Source of the DNA: Candidatus Termititenax sp.
GTDB taxonomy: Bacteria; Margulisbacteria; Riflemargulisbacteria; GWF2-35-9; DYQY01
Reading direction: 5' to 3'
Assembly: GCA_020719045.1 (NCBI GenBank)
Contig: DYQY01000006.1
Location: 1 to 30,797, forward strand
Length of the DNA: 30,797 bases
The notes below the pieces were generated by a model that had not been told where the DNA came from, did no database searches, and worked only from the letters and a program-made list of their open reading frames with translations. Position numbers and translations under genes: made by a program. Positions 1-7,391 of the stretch are shown in pieces. The first letter of the stretch is position 1, and each line of letters begins with the position of its first letter.

Positions 1-666
1 AAAAAACAACATAAAGAACAATTAAAGAGCAAAAAAAGACTTGAACCTAACTTAGTAAGATTAGCACCTTCATTAAAAATAAAACCAACAATCTTAATTG
101 TATGTGAAGGCAAAAACACAGAACCTTCTTACTTTCAACAATTCAAACTAACATCAGCAACAATTAAACCAATAGGGGAAGGATACAACACAATCTCTTT
201 AGTAAAAAGAACTAAAGAACTAGCCACTGCTAATAAATATGATCAAGTATGGTGCGTTTTCGACAAAGATGATTTCAATAACCAAGACTTCAACGCCGCA
301 ATTACATTAGCTAATAAATATAAATTTAAAATTGCATATTCAAACCAATCTTTTGAATATTGGATAATACTTCACCTTGATGATCATCAAGGTTGCCATA
401 TGAATAGAGATGATTATAATGAAAAAATCAACACACTACTTAAACAATTCGGATTAAGCTACGACGGACAAAGAACAAAAATCATTACAAAAGAAATATT
501 TGAGCTACTAGAGGGAACTGATAACAGAACAGGAAAAGAAAGAAAAAGGTTAGCTATAGAAAGAGCAAAAAGAAATTACAACCAATGGGACCACAAGAAT
601 CCTGCAAAAGAAGAATCTTCAACAACTATATTTAAACTTGTTACTGAATTATTAAAATATATATAA
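1..666 (+). CDS. RloB-like defence protein, 5' end cut by window
   Basis: The reading frame is open from base 1 to the stop at 664-666, so about 221 codons are visible and only a few N-terminal residues are probably missing. Near residue 36 is CEGKNTEPSYF, matching the conserved EG-x2-TE-x2-YF motif of the RloB family. Further on are an acidic stretch VFDKDDF and SFEYWIILH, both typical of RloB. RloB proteins are known from restriction-modification islands, and as the second component of the AbiL phage-exclusion system beside an AAA ATPase. No such partner is visible because the window starts here. The ATG at 400 is internal, because the diagnostic motifs lie upstream of it. The biochemical role of RloB is not firmly settled, so I call only the family. 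Confidence 0.8.
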   Translation, partial: KKQHKEQLKSKKRLEPNLVRLAPSLKIKPTILIVCEGKNTEPSYFQQFKLTSATIKPIGEGYNTISLVKRTKELATANKYDQVWCVFDKDDFNNQDFNAAITLANKYKFKIAYSNQSFEYWIILHLDDHQGCHMNRDDYNEKINTLLKQFGLSYDGQRTKIITKEIFELLEGTDNRTGKERKRLAIERAKRNYNQWDHKNPAKEESSTTIFKLVTELLKYI

Positions 667-716
667 TTTCCCAAATATTAGAGAATGATTTTTGTGTAGG
701 GAGAGGTTAAAGAATC

Positions 717-757
717 AAAAAGTTTACTTTTTAAATAGCCTCGTAAGTCACACTTAC
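717..757 (+). terminator. Two small hairpins after the RloB-like gene
   Basis: AAAAAG (717-722) pairs with CTTTTT (727-732) around a four-base loop, so the T-run forms the 3' arm. A second perfect stem follows: GTAAGT (743-748) and ACTTAC (752-757) around CAC. The first could end transcription from the RloB-like gene. The stems are short and AT-rich, so this is tentative. Confidence 0.35.
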
Positions 758-769
758 AAAAAAATACAA

Positions 770-815
770 TCCTTCCCTTTTCAAGGGAAGGTGTCAGCGT
801 AGCTGACGGAAGGGT
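770..815. repeat. Nested palindromic intergenic repeat
   Basis: A perfect 9-base-pair hairpin (CCTTCCCTT at 771-779, AAGGGAAGG at 783-791) is followed at once by a second stem, GTCAGC (793-798) and GTCAGC's complement GCTGAC (802-807), and then by GGAAGGG (808-814). The last part mirrors CCTTCC at the start, giving terminal inverted repeats around two inner hairpins. Elements of this design (CCTTCCC, GTCAGC-GTAGCTGAC, GGAAGGG) are, as I remember, scattered in intergenic DNA of many bacteria as REP- or MITE-like repeats. No second copy is visible in this window. Confidence 0.65.
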
Positions 816-831
816 CATTACCAGCTATAAT
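803..831 (+). promoter_or_regulatory. Sigma-70-type promoter for the PHP-UvrD gene
   Basis: A perfect -10 box TATAAT lies at 826-831. CTGACG at 803-808 matches TTGACA at four of six positions, with an ideal 17-base spacer. The start codon is at 838, six bases after the -10 box, so the transcript would begin at or next to the ATG. No Shine-Dalgarno sequence precedes the ATG, which fits a leaderless mRNA. The -35 box lies inside the palindromic repeat. Confidence 0.55.
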
Positions 832-837
832 CATCCT

Positions 838-3800
838 ATGCCTAAATTCATTGCTGACCTTCATATCCATTCAAAATACTCCAGAGCGACCAGCCCGTTA
901 CTAACCCCTGAACACTTAGAATACTGGGCAAAGGTCAAAGGCATACAAGTTATGGGTACTGGCGATTGCATCCACCCAGGATGGCTGAAAGAACTTGAAA
1001 CCAAACTAGAACCTAGCGAGAATGGTTTATATGTACTAAAGAAAGAATTCCAATTACCAGAAACAAAAGACCTATCAAATACTCTACAAACAAAACCTGT
1101 TTACTTCATGCCTACAACGGAGATTAGTAATATCTATAAAAAAGGCAGTAAAACCAGAAAAGTTCACAATATATGTATTCTGCCAAACTTTGACATAGTA
1201 CGTGAATTTCAAGCCAAAATAGCGCGTATCGGCAATATAGTTTCCGACGGAAGACCAATACTTGGATTTGATTCCAAGTTACTTCTTGAGATGTTATTAG
1301 AGAGCGGTGAACAAACATATCTGATACCTGCTCACCTCTGGACACCTTGGTTTTCTGTGCTTGGCTCTATGTCTGGGTTTAATAGCATTGAAGAATGTTA
1401 CGAGGATTTATCCTCTGAAATATTTGCAGTTGAAACTGGGCTATCTAGCGACCCACCAATGAATAGAATATGTTCATTTCTAGACAAGTATCGACTTGTT
1501 TCTAACTCTGATGCTCACTCTCCTGACAAACTTGGTAGAGAAGCAAACATTTTTGATACTGAAATAGGCTATGAAAACATATACAATGCCTTAAAAAACG
1601 ATGATGGGTTTATGGGAACAATCGAATTCTTTCCAGAGGAAGGCAAATACCACAACGATGGACATCGAGACTGTAACATCAACTGGACACCTTTAGAAAC
1701 AGTTAAAAACAATGCTCTTTGCTCTGTCTGTGGCAAACCTGTCACCAAAGGTGTTATGTATCGAGTAGCTGAACTTGCTGACAGAACAGACCCAGCAGAA
1801 GCAAAATCAAAACAAGTATTCTGGTCAATAACTCCACTGGCTGGATTACTAGCAGAACTGGACAATAAAAAGAACTCACGCTCAAAAGGAGTAACTGACA
1901 AATATTTTAATATGATTAACTCATTAGGTGCAGAGTTTGATATTTTGATTAACACTGACCTTAAGGAAATAGAAAAAATAGCAGGAACCATGACAGCAGA
2001 AGCAATACACAGGCTTAGAGAAGGACAAATAAGTACAGAAGGTGGATTTGATGGTGAGTTTGGTAAAATAAACATCTTTGAAGATGGAGAAATCCAAAAC
2101 TATAAAACAAACAGTCTTTTCTCGGAAGAAAAACAAAGCCAAAATAAAACCAAATACAACAGCCTAACCTTTGACATTCAGCAGTTTAAAGAACTAAAAA
2201 AGAATATAACAATAAGCATTGAACACACAAACAAAACAGCTAACTGGATAAATACAGAACAGGACGAAGCAATAATCCACAAAGAAGGACCGTGTATGGT
2301 TCTAGCTGGACCAGGCTCAGGCAAAACAAGAGTACTAACAAAAAGGATTATTAATCTAATTAATAACGGCATTAATCCTTCAAACATTCTAGCAGTTACT
2401 TTCTCTAATAAAGCTACTAATGAAATGAACGAAAGACTGGAAAAAGAACATATTAAAGAATGTACAGTAACTACTTTCCATAAACTTGGACTAACTATCT
2501 TAAGAGAAGAACTTAGCCTAAATAATAACGAGAAATTCTTTGGCATTATTGATAATGACAAACAACTCTCCATCGCCAAAAAACTATTTGAAGATGACTA
2601 CAAAAATATTCTTAACAACATAAACACTATTAAACAGTCGAGAATTTCCACAAATAAAAACAACTCATCTGTAGACATCTACAACAAAGCTCTTAGAAAA
2701 ATAAACGCTTTAGACCTAAATGATTTAATCTATTTAACAGTTGAAACATTTCTCAATAAACCAGAAACACTGATAAAGTATCGGCAAAAATACCAGTGGA
2801 TACTCGTTGATGAATTTCAAGACATAAACGATATTCAATATCAACTTCTAGAACTTTTATCTGACAAAAAAAACCTCTTTGTTATCGGAGACCCAGACCA
2901 AGCAATTTATGGCTTCCGAGGAGCTAAAACAGAACTAATCAACAGTTTCATTGCCGACTTTAAGGAAGCTAAACTTATTAAGCTAAATAAGAGTTACAGA
3001 TGCCCAGATACTGTTCTTAAAAGCGCATCATTAGCAATAAAGAAACCTGATAATTTGTTAAGCGAGAAAGAAGGCACACTTATTGAACTTAAGGAGTTCC
3101 CCACTGATGGCGCAGAAGCTCAGTGGATTGCCTCAGAAATAGAGAGACTAATTAGTGGCGTAAGTAACTTCTCAAGAAATAGCGGTATAAGCAACAATCT
3201 ATTTGAAGATGGCACCAGCTTTAAAGATATTGCTATTCTGTGCAGAACCAAGCATCTCTTTCCAGCGATTAATAAAGCATTAAGCGACCATCGCATCCCC
3301 GTACAAAGCCTTAACACCGAAAGCTTTTTACAAGACCAACCATACAACTCTATAATTACTGAACTAAAAAACATCTATTTCGGCATGGAAACTCATTCTT
3401 CAAAGCTAAGCAAAGAGGTACTTAGCATGTTCGAAAATGGCATGGCTCTAGCCTTTATACTTCGAAGAGTATGTATTGAGCATGACATAACTGCTGAGCA
3501 ACAAAAAGCATTAGAAAGAATCACGAAACCATATAAAAACAATTACGCAACGTTCTTGGATGATGTGTCACTCAAAACTGGCACAGACGAATATGATAGC
3601 AAAACAGAAAATGTCTCACTAATGACAATCCAAGCATCAAAGGGGCTTGAGTTCAAGTATGTATTCATTCCTGGATGTGAAAGCAAAATAATACCGTTCC
3701 AGTTATTTGATAAAAAAAATAAAGACGAACTTAAAGAGGAAGAAAGAATACTCTATGTAGGTATGACAAGAGCTAAAGACAAGCTTTTTATGACTTATTC

Positions 3801-3939
3801 TCTCAAAAGGAAAATACTTAACAAGCTAACAAAAGGAAAACTAAGCCCGCTAGTAAAAAGGATATCTGAAGAGTTACTAAAAATAGAAAAAATTGAAATA
3901 AAAAACAAAAAGCCAGTTGACCAGCTTAGTCTTTTTTAG
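838..3939 (+). CDS. Fused PHP phosphoesterase / UvrD-type helicase
   Basis: This 1033-residue protein joins two enzymes. Residues 1 to about 430 are a PHP-family metal phosphoesterase with a zinc ribbon (COG1379-like). It shows DLHIHS at 7-12, the later metal-ligand segments PTTEIS, PAHLWTPWF and SNSDAHS, and then CSVCGKPVTKGV. From about residue 465 it is a superfamily 1 UvrD/PcrA-like helicase: Walker A AGPGSGKT (490-497), Walker B LVDEFQD (D658, E659), GDPDQAIYGFRGA, QASKGLEF and YVGMTRAKD. The last five residues, QLSLF, match the bacterial sliding-clamp binding pentapeptide. A role in DNA repair or replication-fork processing is inferred. The 3' end overlaps the convergent rnfB by 14 bases. 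The start fits the adjacent promoter and the PHP N-terminus. Confidence 0.9.
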   Translation: MPKFIADLHIHSKYSRATSPLLTPEHLEYWAKVKGIQVMGTGDCIHPGWLKELETKLEPSENGLYVLKKEFQLPETKDLSNTLQTKPVYFMPTTEISNIYKKGSKTRKVHNICILPNFDIVREFQAKIARIGNIVSDGRPILGFDSKLLLEMLLESGEQTYLIPAHLWTPWFSVLGSMSGFNSIEECYEDLSSEIFAVETGLSSDPPMNRICSFLDKYRLVSNSDAHSPDKLGREANIFDTEIGYENIYNALKNDDGFMGTIEFFPEEGKYHNDGHRDCNINWTPLETVKNNALCSVCGKPVTKGVMYRVAELADRTDPAEAKSKQVFWSITPLAGLLAELDNKKNSRSKGVTDKYFNMINSLGAEFDILINTDLKEIEKIAGTMTAEAIHRLREGQISTEGGFDGEFGKINIFEDGEIQNYKTNSLFSEEKQSQNKTKYNSLTFDIQQFKELKKNITISIEHTNKTANWINTEQDEAIIHKEGPCMVLAGPGSGKTRVLTKRIINLINNGINPSNILAVTFSNKATNEMNERLEKEHIKECTVTTFHKLGLTILREELSLNNNEKFFGIIDNDKQLSIAKKLFEDDYKNILNNINTIKQSRISTNKNNSSVDIYNKALRKINALDLNDLIYLTVETFLNKPETLIKYRQKYQWILVDEFQDINDIQYQLLELLSDKKNLFVIGDPDQAIYGFRGAKTELINSFIADFKEAKLIKLNKSYRCPDTVLKSASLAIKKPDNLLSEKEGTLIELKEFPTDGAEAQWIASEIERLISGVSNFSRNSGISNNLFEDGTSFKDIAILCRTKHLFPAINKALSDHRIPVQSLNTESFLQDQPYNSIITELKNIYFGMETHSSKLSKEVLSMFENGMALAFILRRVCIEHDITAEQQKALERITKPYKNNYATFLDDVSLKTGTDEYDSKTENVSLMTIQASKGLEFKYVFIPGCESKIIPFQLFDKKNKDELKEEERILYVGMTRAKDKLFMTYSLKRKILNKLTKGKLSPLVKRISEELLKIEKIEIKNKKPVDQLSLF

Positions 3940-4804
3940 GCTTACATACTCCACAGCTAGCACAACCAGTCTCTTCTTTTTTAACTACTGGCTTCTTTTT
4001 AACTGGACCTTCAATAAACTCGATAACCTTCTGAGGGCAAGCTTTTGCACAAAGACCACAAGCAATACACTTATCTTGGTCAATATATGCAATATTATCA
4101 ACAACATGAATAGCATCAAATTTGCATGCTTTCTCACATAACTTACAAGCAATACAGCCAACTTTACAAGCTTTTCTTGTGTCAGCACCTTTGTCTTTGG
4201 AGCTACAAGTAACCATGTATGTTTTCTTAAGTGGCATAATTTCTATTAAAGCCTTTGGACAAGCAGGCACACATAGGCCACAAGCAGTACACTTCGCTCT
4301 ATCGATAATCGGTTCATGGTTGTCTCCGAAACTTAATGCTCCAAATTTACATGCCTTTATACAGTCACCAAGTTTTAAGCAACCATACTCACATGACTTC
4401 CAACCACCAGAAGTAAGCGCAGCCATTTCACAAGAATCTATACCAATATACTCAAACTTCTTAGTAACATCATCGTCCTTCATTCCCTGACACTTAATAT
4501 AAGCAATATCCCTTAACCCATCGGTAGTAACTTCCTTACCAAGAGCTGCTGCAAGCTGCTGAATCTGTACATCTGAAGCAACAGTACATTTCTTTGGTTC
4601 TGCAGTTCCACTAAATATTGCCTCTGCTAATCCAACACATCCAGGATAGCCACAAGCTCCACAATTAGCGCCTGGCAATAATTCTTCTATCTTAGTTAAT
4701 AACTCTGGTTTATGTACATGAAAAACATCAGATGCAATGGACAGAAACACTCCAAGCAATAGACCGATTACCGCTAATATAATTATTATTTCAAATCCGG
4801 ACAT
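3926..4804 (-). CDS. rnfB: Rnf electron transport complex subunit B
   Basis: A 292-residue polyferredoxin. One N-terminal membrane helix (about 4-26) precedes the RnfB iron-sulphur motif GANCGACGYPGC with a further Cys. Then come CKLGDC-type and C-x2-C-x2-C-x3-CP ferredoxin motifs for several 4Fe-4S clusters. RnfB passes electrons from ferredoxin towards RnfC in the membrane complex that couples ferredoxin:NAD+ electron transfer to ion pumping. The C-terminus has an extra CASCGVC before a Lys-rich tail, which I do not recall as usual. The ATG directly follows the rnfA stop codon, with GGAG upstream, so the two are translated from one message. It is the last gene of the leftward operon. Confidence 0.93.
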   Translation of the reverse strand: MSGFEIIIILAVIGLLLGVFLSIASDVFHVHKPELLTKIEELLPGANCGACGYPGCVGLAEAIFSGTAEPKKCTVASDVQIQQLAAALGKEVTTDGLRDIAYIKCQGMKDDDVTKKFEYIGIDSCEMAALTSGGWKSCEYGCLKLGDCIKACKFGALSFGDNHEPIIDRAKCTACGLCVPACPKALIEIMPLKKTYMVTCSSKDKGADTRKACKVGCIACKLCEKACKFDAIHVVDNIAYIDQDKCIACGLCAKACPQKVIEFIEGPVKKKPVVKKEETGCASCGVCKPKKD

Positions 4805-5377
4805 CTAAAAAGCTCCAAACGCGATAAACGCAAGTGACATTATTCCACCTGTAATAAAAGCAATTGGTACGCCTTGGAAATGTTTAGGAACCTTTGACTC
4901 TTCCAGTCTTTCTCTAAGACCAGCCATTAAAATCAAAGCCAAAAGAAAACCAAGCCCGCCACCCAAACTATTTATCGTACTCTCGAGAAGCGTATATTTC
5001 TCTGTTATGTTTAAAACCGTAACACCCAAAACAGCACAGTTAGTTGTAATCAAAGGAAGATAGATACCTAACATGCTTTTAAGCAGTGGAGATGTCTTGT
5101 TAATTACAGCCTCCAAAAACTGAACAAGCGCTGCAATCACCAAAATAAAAAATATCGTCTGAAGATACTCTGCGTTAAGTGGTTTTAAAATATATATCTG
5201 CATAAACCAAGTAACTATACTTGCTACAACCATTACGAAAGTAACAGCTAGCCCCATCCCCATAGAAGACTCTTGTTTATTAGAAACTCCAACAAATGGA
5301 CAAATACCTAAAAATCTTGAAAGTACAAAATTGTTAATAAAGGCAGCACTAAACAAAATAAAAAATAATTTTTCCAA
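4805..5377 (-). CDS. rnfA: Rnf electron transport complex subunit A
   Basis: A 190-residue, very hydrophobic membrane protein of about six helices. It has the RnfA/RsxA signatures NNFVLSRFLGICPFVGVS near the N-terminus and LPLITTNCAVLGV in the middle, and the usual family length. RnfA is a core ion-translocating subunit. The start is a TTG directly abutting the rel stop codon; GGGAG about eight bases upstream supports it, and the encoded MEKLFFILFSAAF fits RnfA N-termini. rnfC, rnfD, rnfG and rnfE, usually encoded just upstream of rnfA, are not in the window. Confidence 0.93.
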   Translation of the reverse strand: MEKLFFILFSAAFINNFVLSRFLGICPFVGVSNKQESSMGMGLAVTFVMVVASIVTWFMQIYILKPLNAEYLQTIFFILVIAALVQFLEAVINKTSPLLKSMLGIYLPLITTNCAVLGVTVLNITEKYTLLESTINSLGGGLGFLLALILMAGLRERLEESKVPKHFQGVPIAFITGGIMSLAFIAFGAF

Positions 5378-7372
5378 CTAAAAGTCTCCCTTTCGCTTGA
5401 CCTGATATACATCTTTAATGGATCTTAATTTACCCAATATACTATCCAACATCTCAATCTTAGTCAAACTTAAAATTAAACTTACGACTGCCACACCCTG
5501 TGGTGTAGTCCTTAAATTGAAGTTCACTATATTGATTTTCATCTCTGCAATTTTCGCAACAATATCATTAAGAAGCCCTATTCTATCTGATGCCTCGATC
5601 TCTAAAGCAATATCATAAGTACCAGAGTATCCTTTGTCCCATTCAACTTTGATTAGTCGCTCCATATCCGAGCTACGAACATTATTACAATCCCTCTTAT
5701 GAACAGCAACCCCCCTACCCCTAGTAACATATCCAACTATGTCATCACCAGGCATCGGGTTACAGCAACGACTCAAATAAGCCATAACATCTCCTGCTCC
5801 TTCGACTACAACACCAACGCTACTCTTTTTCTGACGTTGCTTAATCTTAGGTTCCAGTATCTCTTTCTCTTCTTCTTTTTTCTTTTCCTCTTGTTTCTTG
5901 ATTGTTTCTTTCTTTTCTTCATAGACGTCAGTATTCTTTCTAAACCAATACTTAATCTTGGCTCTTGCTGAAGAGGTTCTAACGCTAGCTAACCAAGCAA
6001 TCTTCGGCTGCTCAATATTCTGAGTTATAATTTCTACGATATCTCCATTGTTAAGTGGCTTATCTAGGCTGACTATATGGTCATTAACCTTCGCACCAAT
6101 ACATCGATGCCCAATAGAGGTATGAACCCTATAGGCAAAGTCTAATGGGGTTGCTTTCTTCGGTAGCTGATAAACATCCCCTTTTGGAGTAAACACAAAT
6201 ATCTCTTCCACGAAAAGGTCAAACTTAAGGTCGTCATAGAAATCTTTGGCATCGCTATCTTTCTGCCACTCGATAAACTCTCGGAGCCAAGAAAGCTTCT
6301 TCTCGAACTCTTCTTCCTTCTTGCTTCTTTCCTTGTAACGCCAATGAGCAGCTACACCGAACTCTGATACTTTATGCATATCATCAGTACGTATCTGAAC
6401 CTCAACTGGTTTACCACTTTTGGAAATAAGTACTGTATGGATTGACTGATATAGATTCTGTTTAGGCATAGCGACATAGTCCTTAAACCTTCCGGGAATA
6501 GGCTTAAAGTGGGTATGCAAAACACCCAAAACCGTATAACACTGCTGGACTGAACCAACCACAACTCTTATCGCATATAAATCATATAGGTTCTTAATGC
6601 TTGTGTGTTGACGCTTCATCTTATTATAGATAGACCAGAAATGCTTAGGCCTTCCGGAAATATTTGCTTTCATGCCGTTTTCTTCAAGCAATAGCTTTAC
6701 CTGTAACACAAACTCTTCAATGAACTGCTCTCGCTCTTCTCTTTTTTCAGCTATCTCTTTCTTGAGCTTCTTATAGTCACTCTCATACAAGATACGAAAC
6801 CCAAGGTCTTCCATCTCCCATTTAATATTAGACATACCCAACCGATGAGCTAATGGCGCATAAATATCCATTGTCTCTCTGGCTATCTTCTTCTGGCTCT
6901 CTTCTGAAAGAAAACTAAGCGTTCGCATATTATGAAGTCTATCGGCAAGCTTAATGATGATAACCCGAATATCCTTGGCCATTGCCATAAACATTTTTCT
7001 GAAATTCTGAATCTTCTGTTCTTCGTCGCTATCAAATTTAATTCTTCCAAGCTTTGTGACGCCATCCACAATAATGGCAATACTTTCTCCAAACTTTTCT
7101 CGAATCTCATCTATCTCAACAGGAGTATCTTCTACAACATCATGCAAAACAGCAGCTATAAGAGTAGCCTCGTCAGCTTCATACTCTACTAATATCTTAA
7201 AAATACTAAATGGATGCCAGATATAATCTTCGCCAGAGATTCTTTTTTGGCCCTTATGTGCTTCCATGGCAAAGTCAAAAACATCAAAAAATAATTTTGT
7301 GTTGAAATGACGGTTGTAGCGTTTAACTTTCTTGACAGTCTCTCTAAGTTGAGAACGAAGCTCTTGTTCCAT
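5378..7372 (-). CDS. rel: Bifunctional (p)ppGpp synthetase/hydrolase
   Basis: A 664-residue RelA/SpoT homologue. The N-terminal HD hydrolase domain has H53 and HDVVED (77-82), plus KLADRLHNMRT, so it looks active. The synthetase domain has YDLYAIRV, and GRFKDYVAMPK with the RxKD motif at R295-D298. That motif marks bifunctional Rel enzymes, not synthetase-only RelA (ExxP). A TGS domain (VFTPKGDVYQLPKKATPLDFAY) follows, then a charged linker rich in Lys and Glu, a Cys-containing segment (SRCCNPMPGD) and a C-terminal ACT domain. It is slightly shorter than the usual 720-740 residues. It makes and degrades the starvation alarmone and senses the ribosome. It lies 19 bases after the enzyme I-like gene and abuts rnfA. 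Confidence 0.95.
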   Translation of the reverse strand: MEQELRSQLRETVKKVKRYNRHFNTKLFFDVFDFAMEAHKGQKRISGEDYIWHPFSIFKILVEYEADEATLIAAVLHDVVEDTPVEIDEIREKFGESIAIIVDGVTKLGRIKFDSDEEQKIQNFRKMFMAMAKDIRVIIIKLADRLHNMRTLSFLSEESQKKIARETMDIYAPLAHRLGMSNIKWEMEDLGFRILYESDYKKLKKEIAEKREEREQFIEEFVLQVKLLLEENGMKANISGRPKHFWSIYNKMKRQHTSIKNLYDLYAIRVVVGSVQQCYTVLGVLHTHFKPIPGRFKDYVAMPKQNLYQSIHTVLISKSGKPVEVQIRTDDMHKVSEFGVAAHWRYKERSKKEEEFEKKLSWLREFIEWQKDSDAKDFYDDLKFDLFVEEIFVFTPKGDVYQLPKKATPLDFAYRVHTSIGHRCIGAKVNDHIVSLDKPLNNGDIVEIITQNIEQPKIAWLASVRTSSARAKIKYWFRKNTDVYEEKKETIKKQEEKKKEEEKEILEPKIKQRQKKSSVGVVVEGAGDVMAYLSRCCNPMPGDDIVGYVTRGRGVAVHKRDCNNVRSSDMERLIKVEWDKGYSGTYDIALEIEASDRIGLLNDIVAKIAEMKINIVNFNLRTTPQGVAVVSLILSLTKIEMLDSILGKLRSIKDVYQVKRKGDF

Positions 7373-7379
7373 AAAGGGT

Positions 7380-7385
7380 ATTATA
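7380..7385 (-). promoter_or_regulatory. -10 box just upstream of rel
   Basis: On the minus strand the 19-base gap between the enzyme I-like gene and rel contains a perfect TATAAT, ending seven bases before the rel ATG. No Shine-Dalgarno sequence fits in the gap. The position suggests an internal promoter giving a leaderless rel transcript, inside what otherwise looks like one operon. No good -35 box is present at 16-18 bases. Confidence 0.4.
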
Positions 7386-7391
7386 CAATAC

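Noticed and set aside
1569-2579. Long open frames on the minus strand under the PHP-UvrD gene.
   Set aside because: They are shadow frames of a clearly recognised protein, with no motifs or ribosome sites.
4122-4490. Plus-strand open frame of 122 codons opposite rnfB.
   Set aside because: It mirrors the Cys-rich rnfB coding strand and has no independent support.
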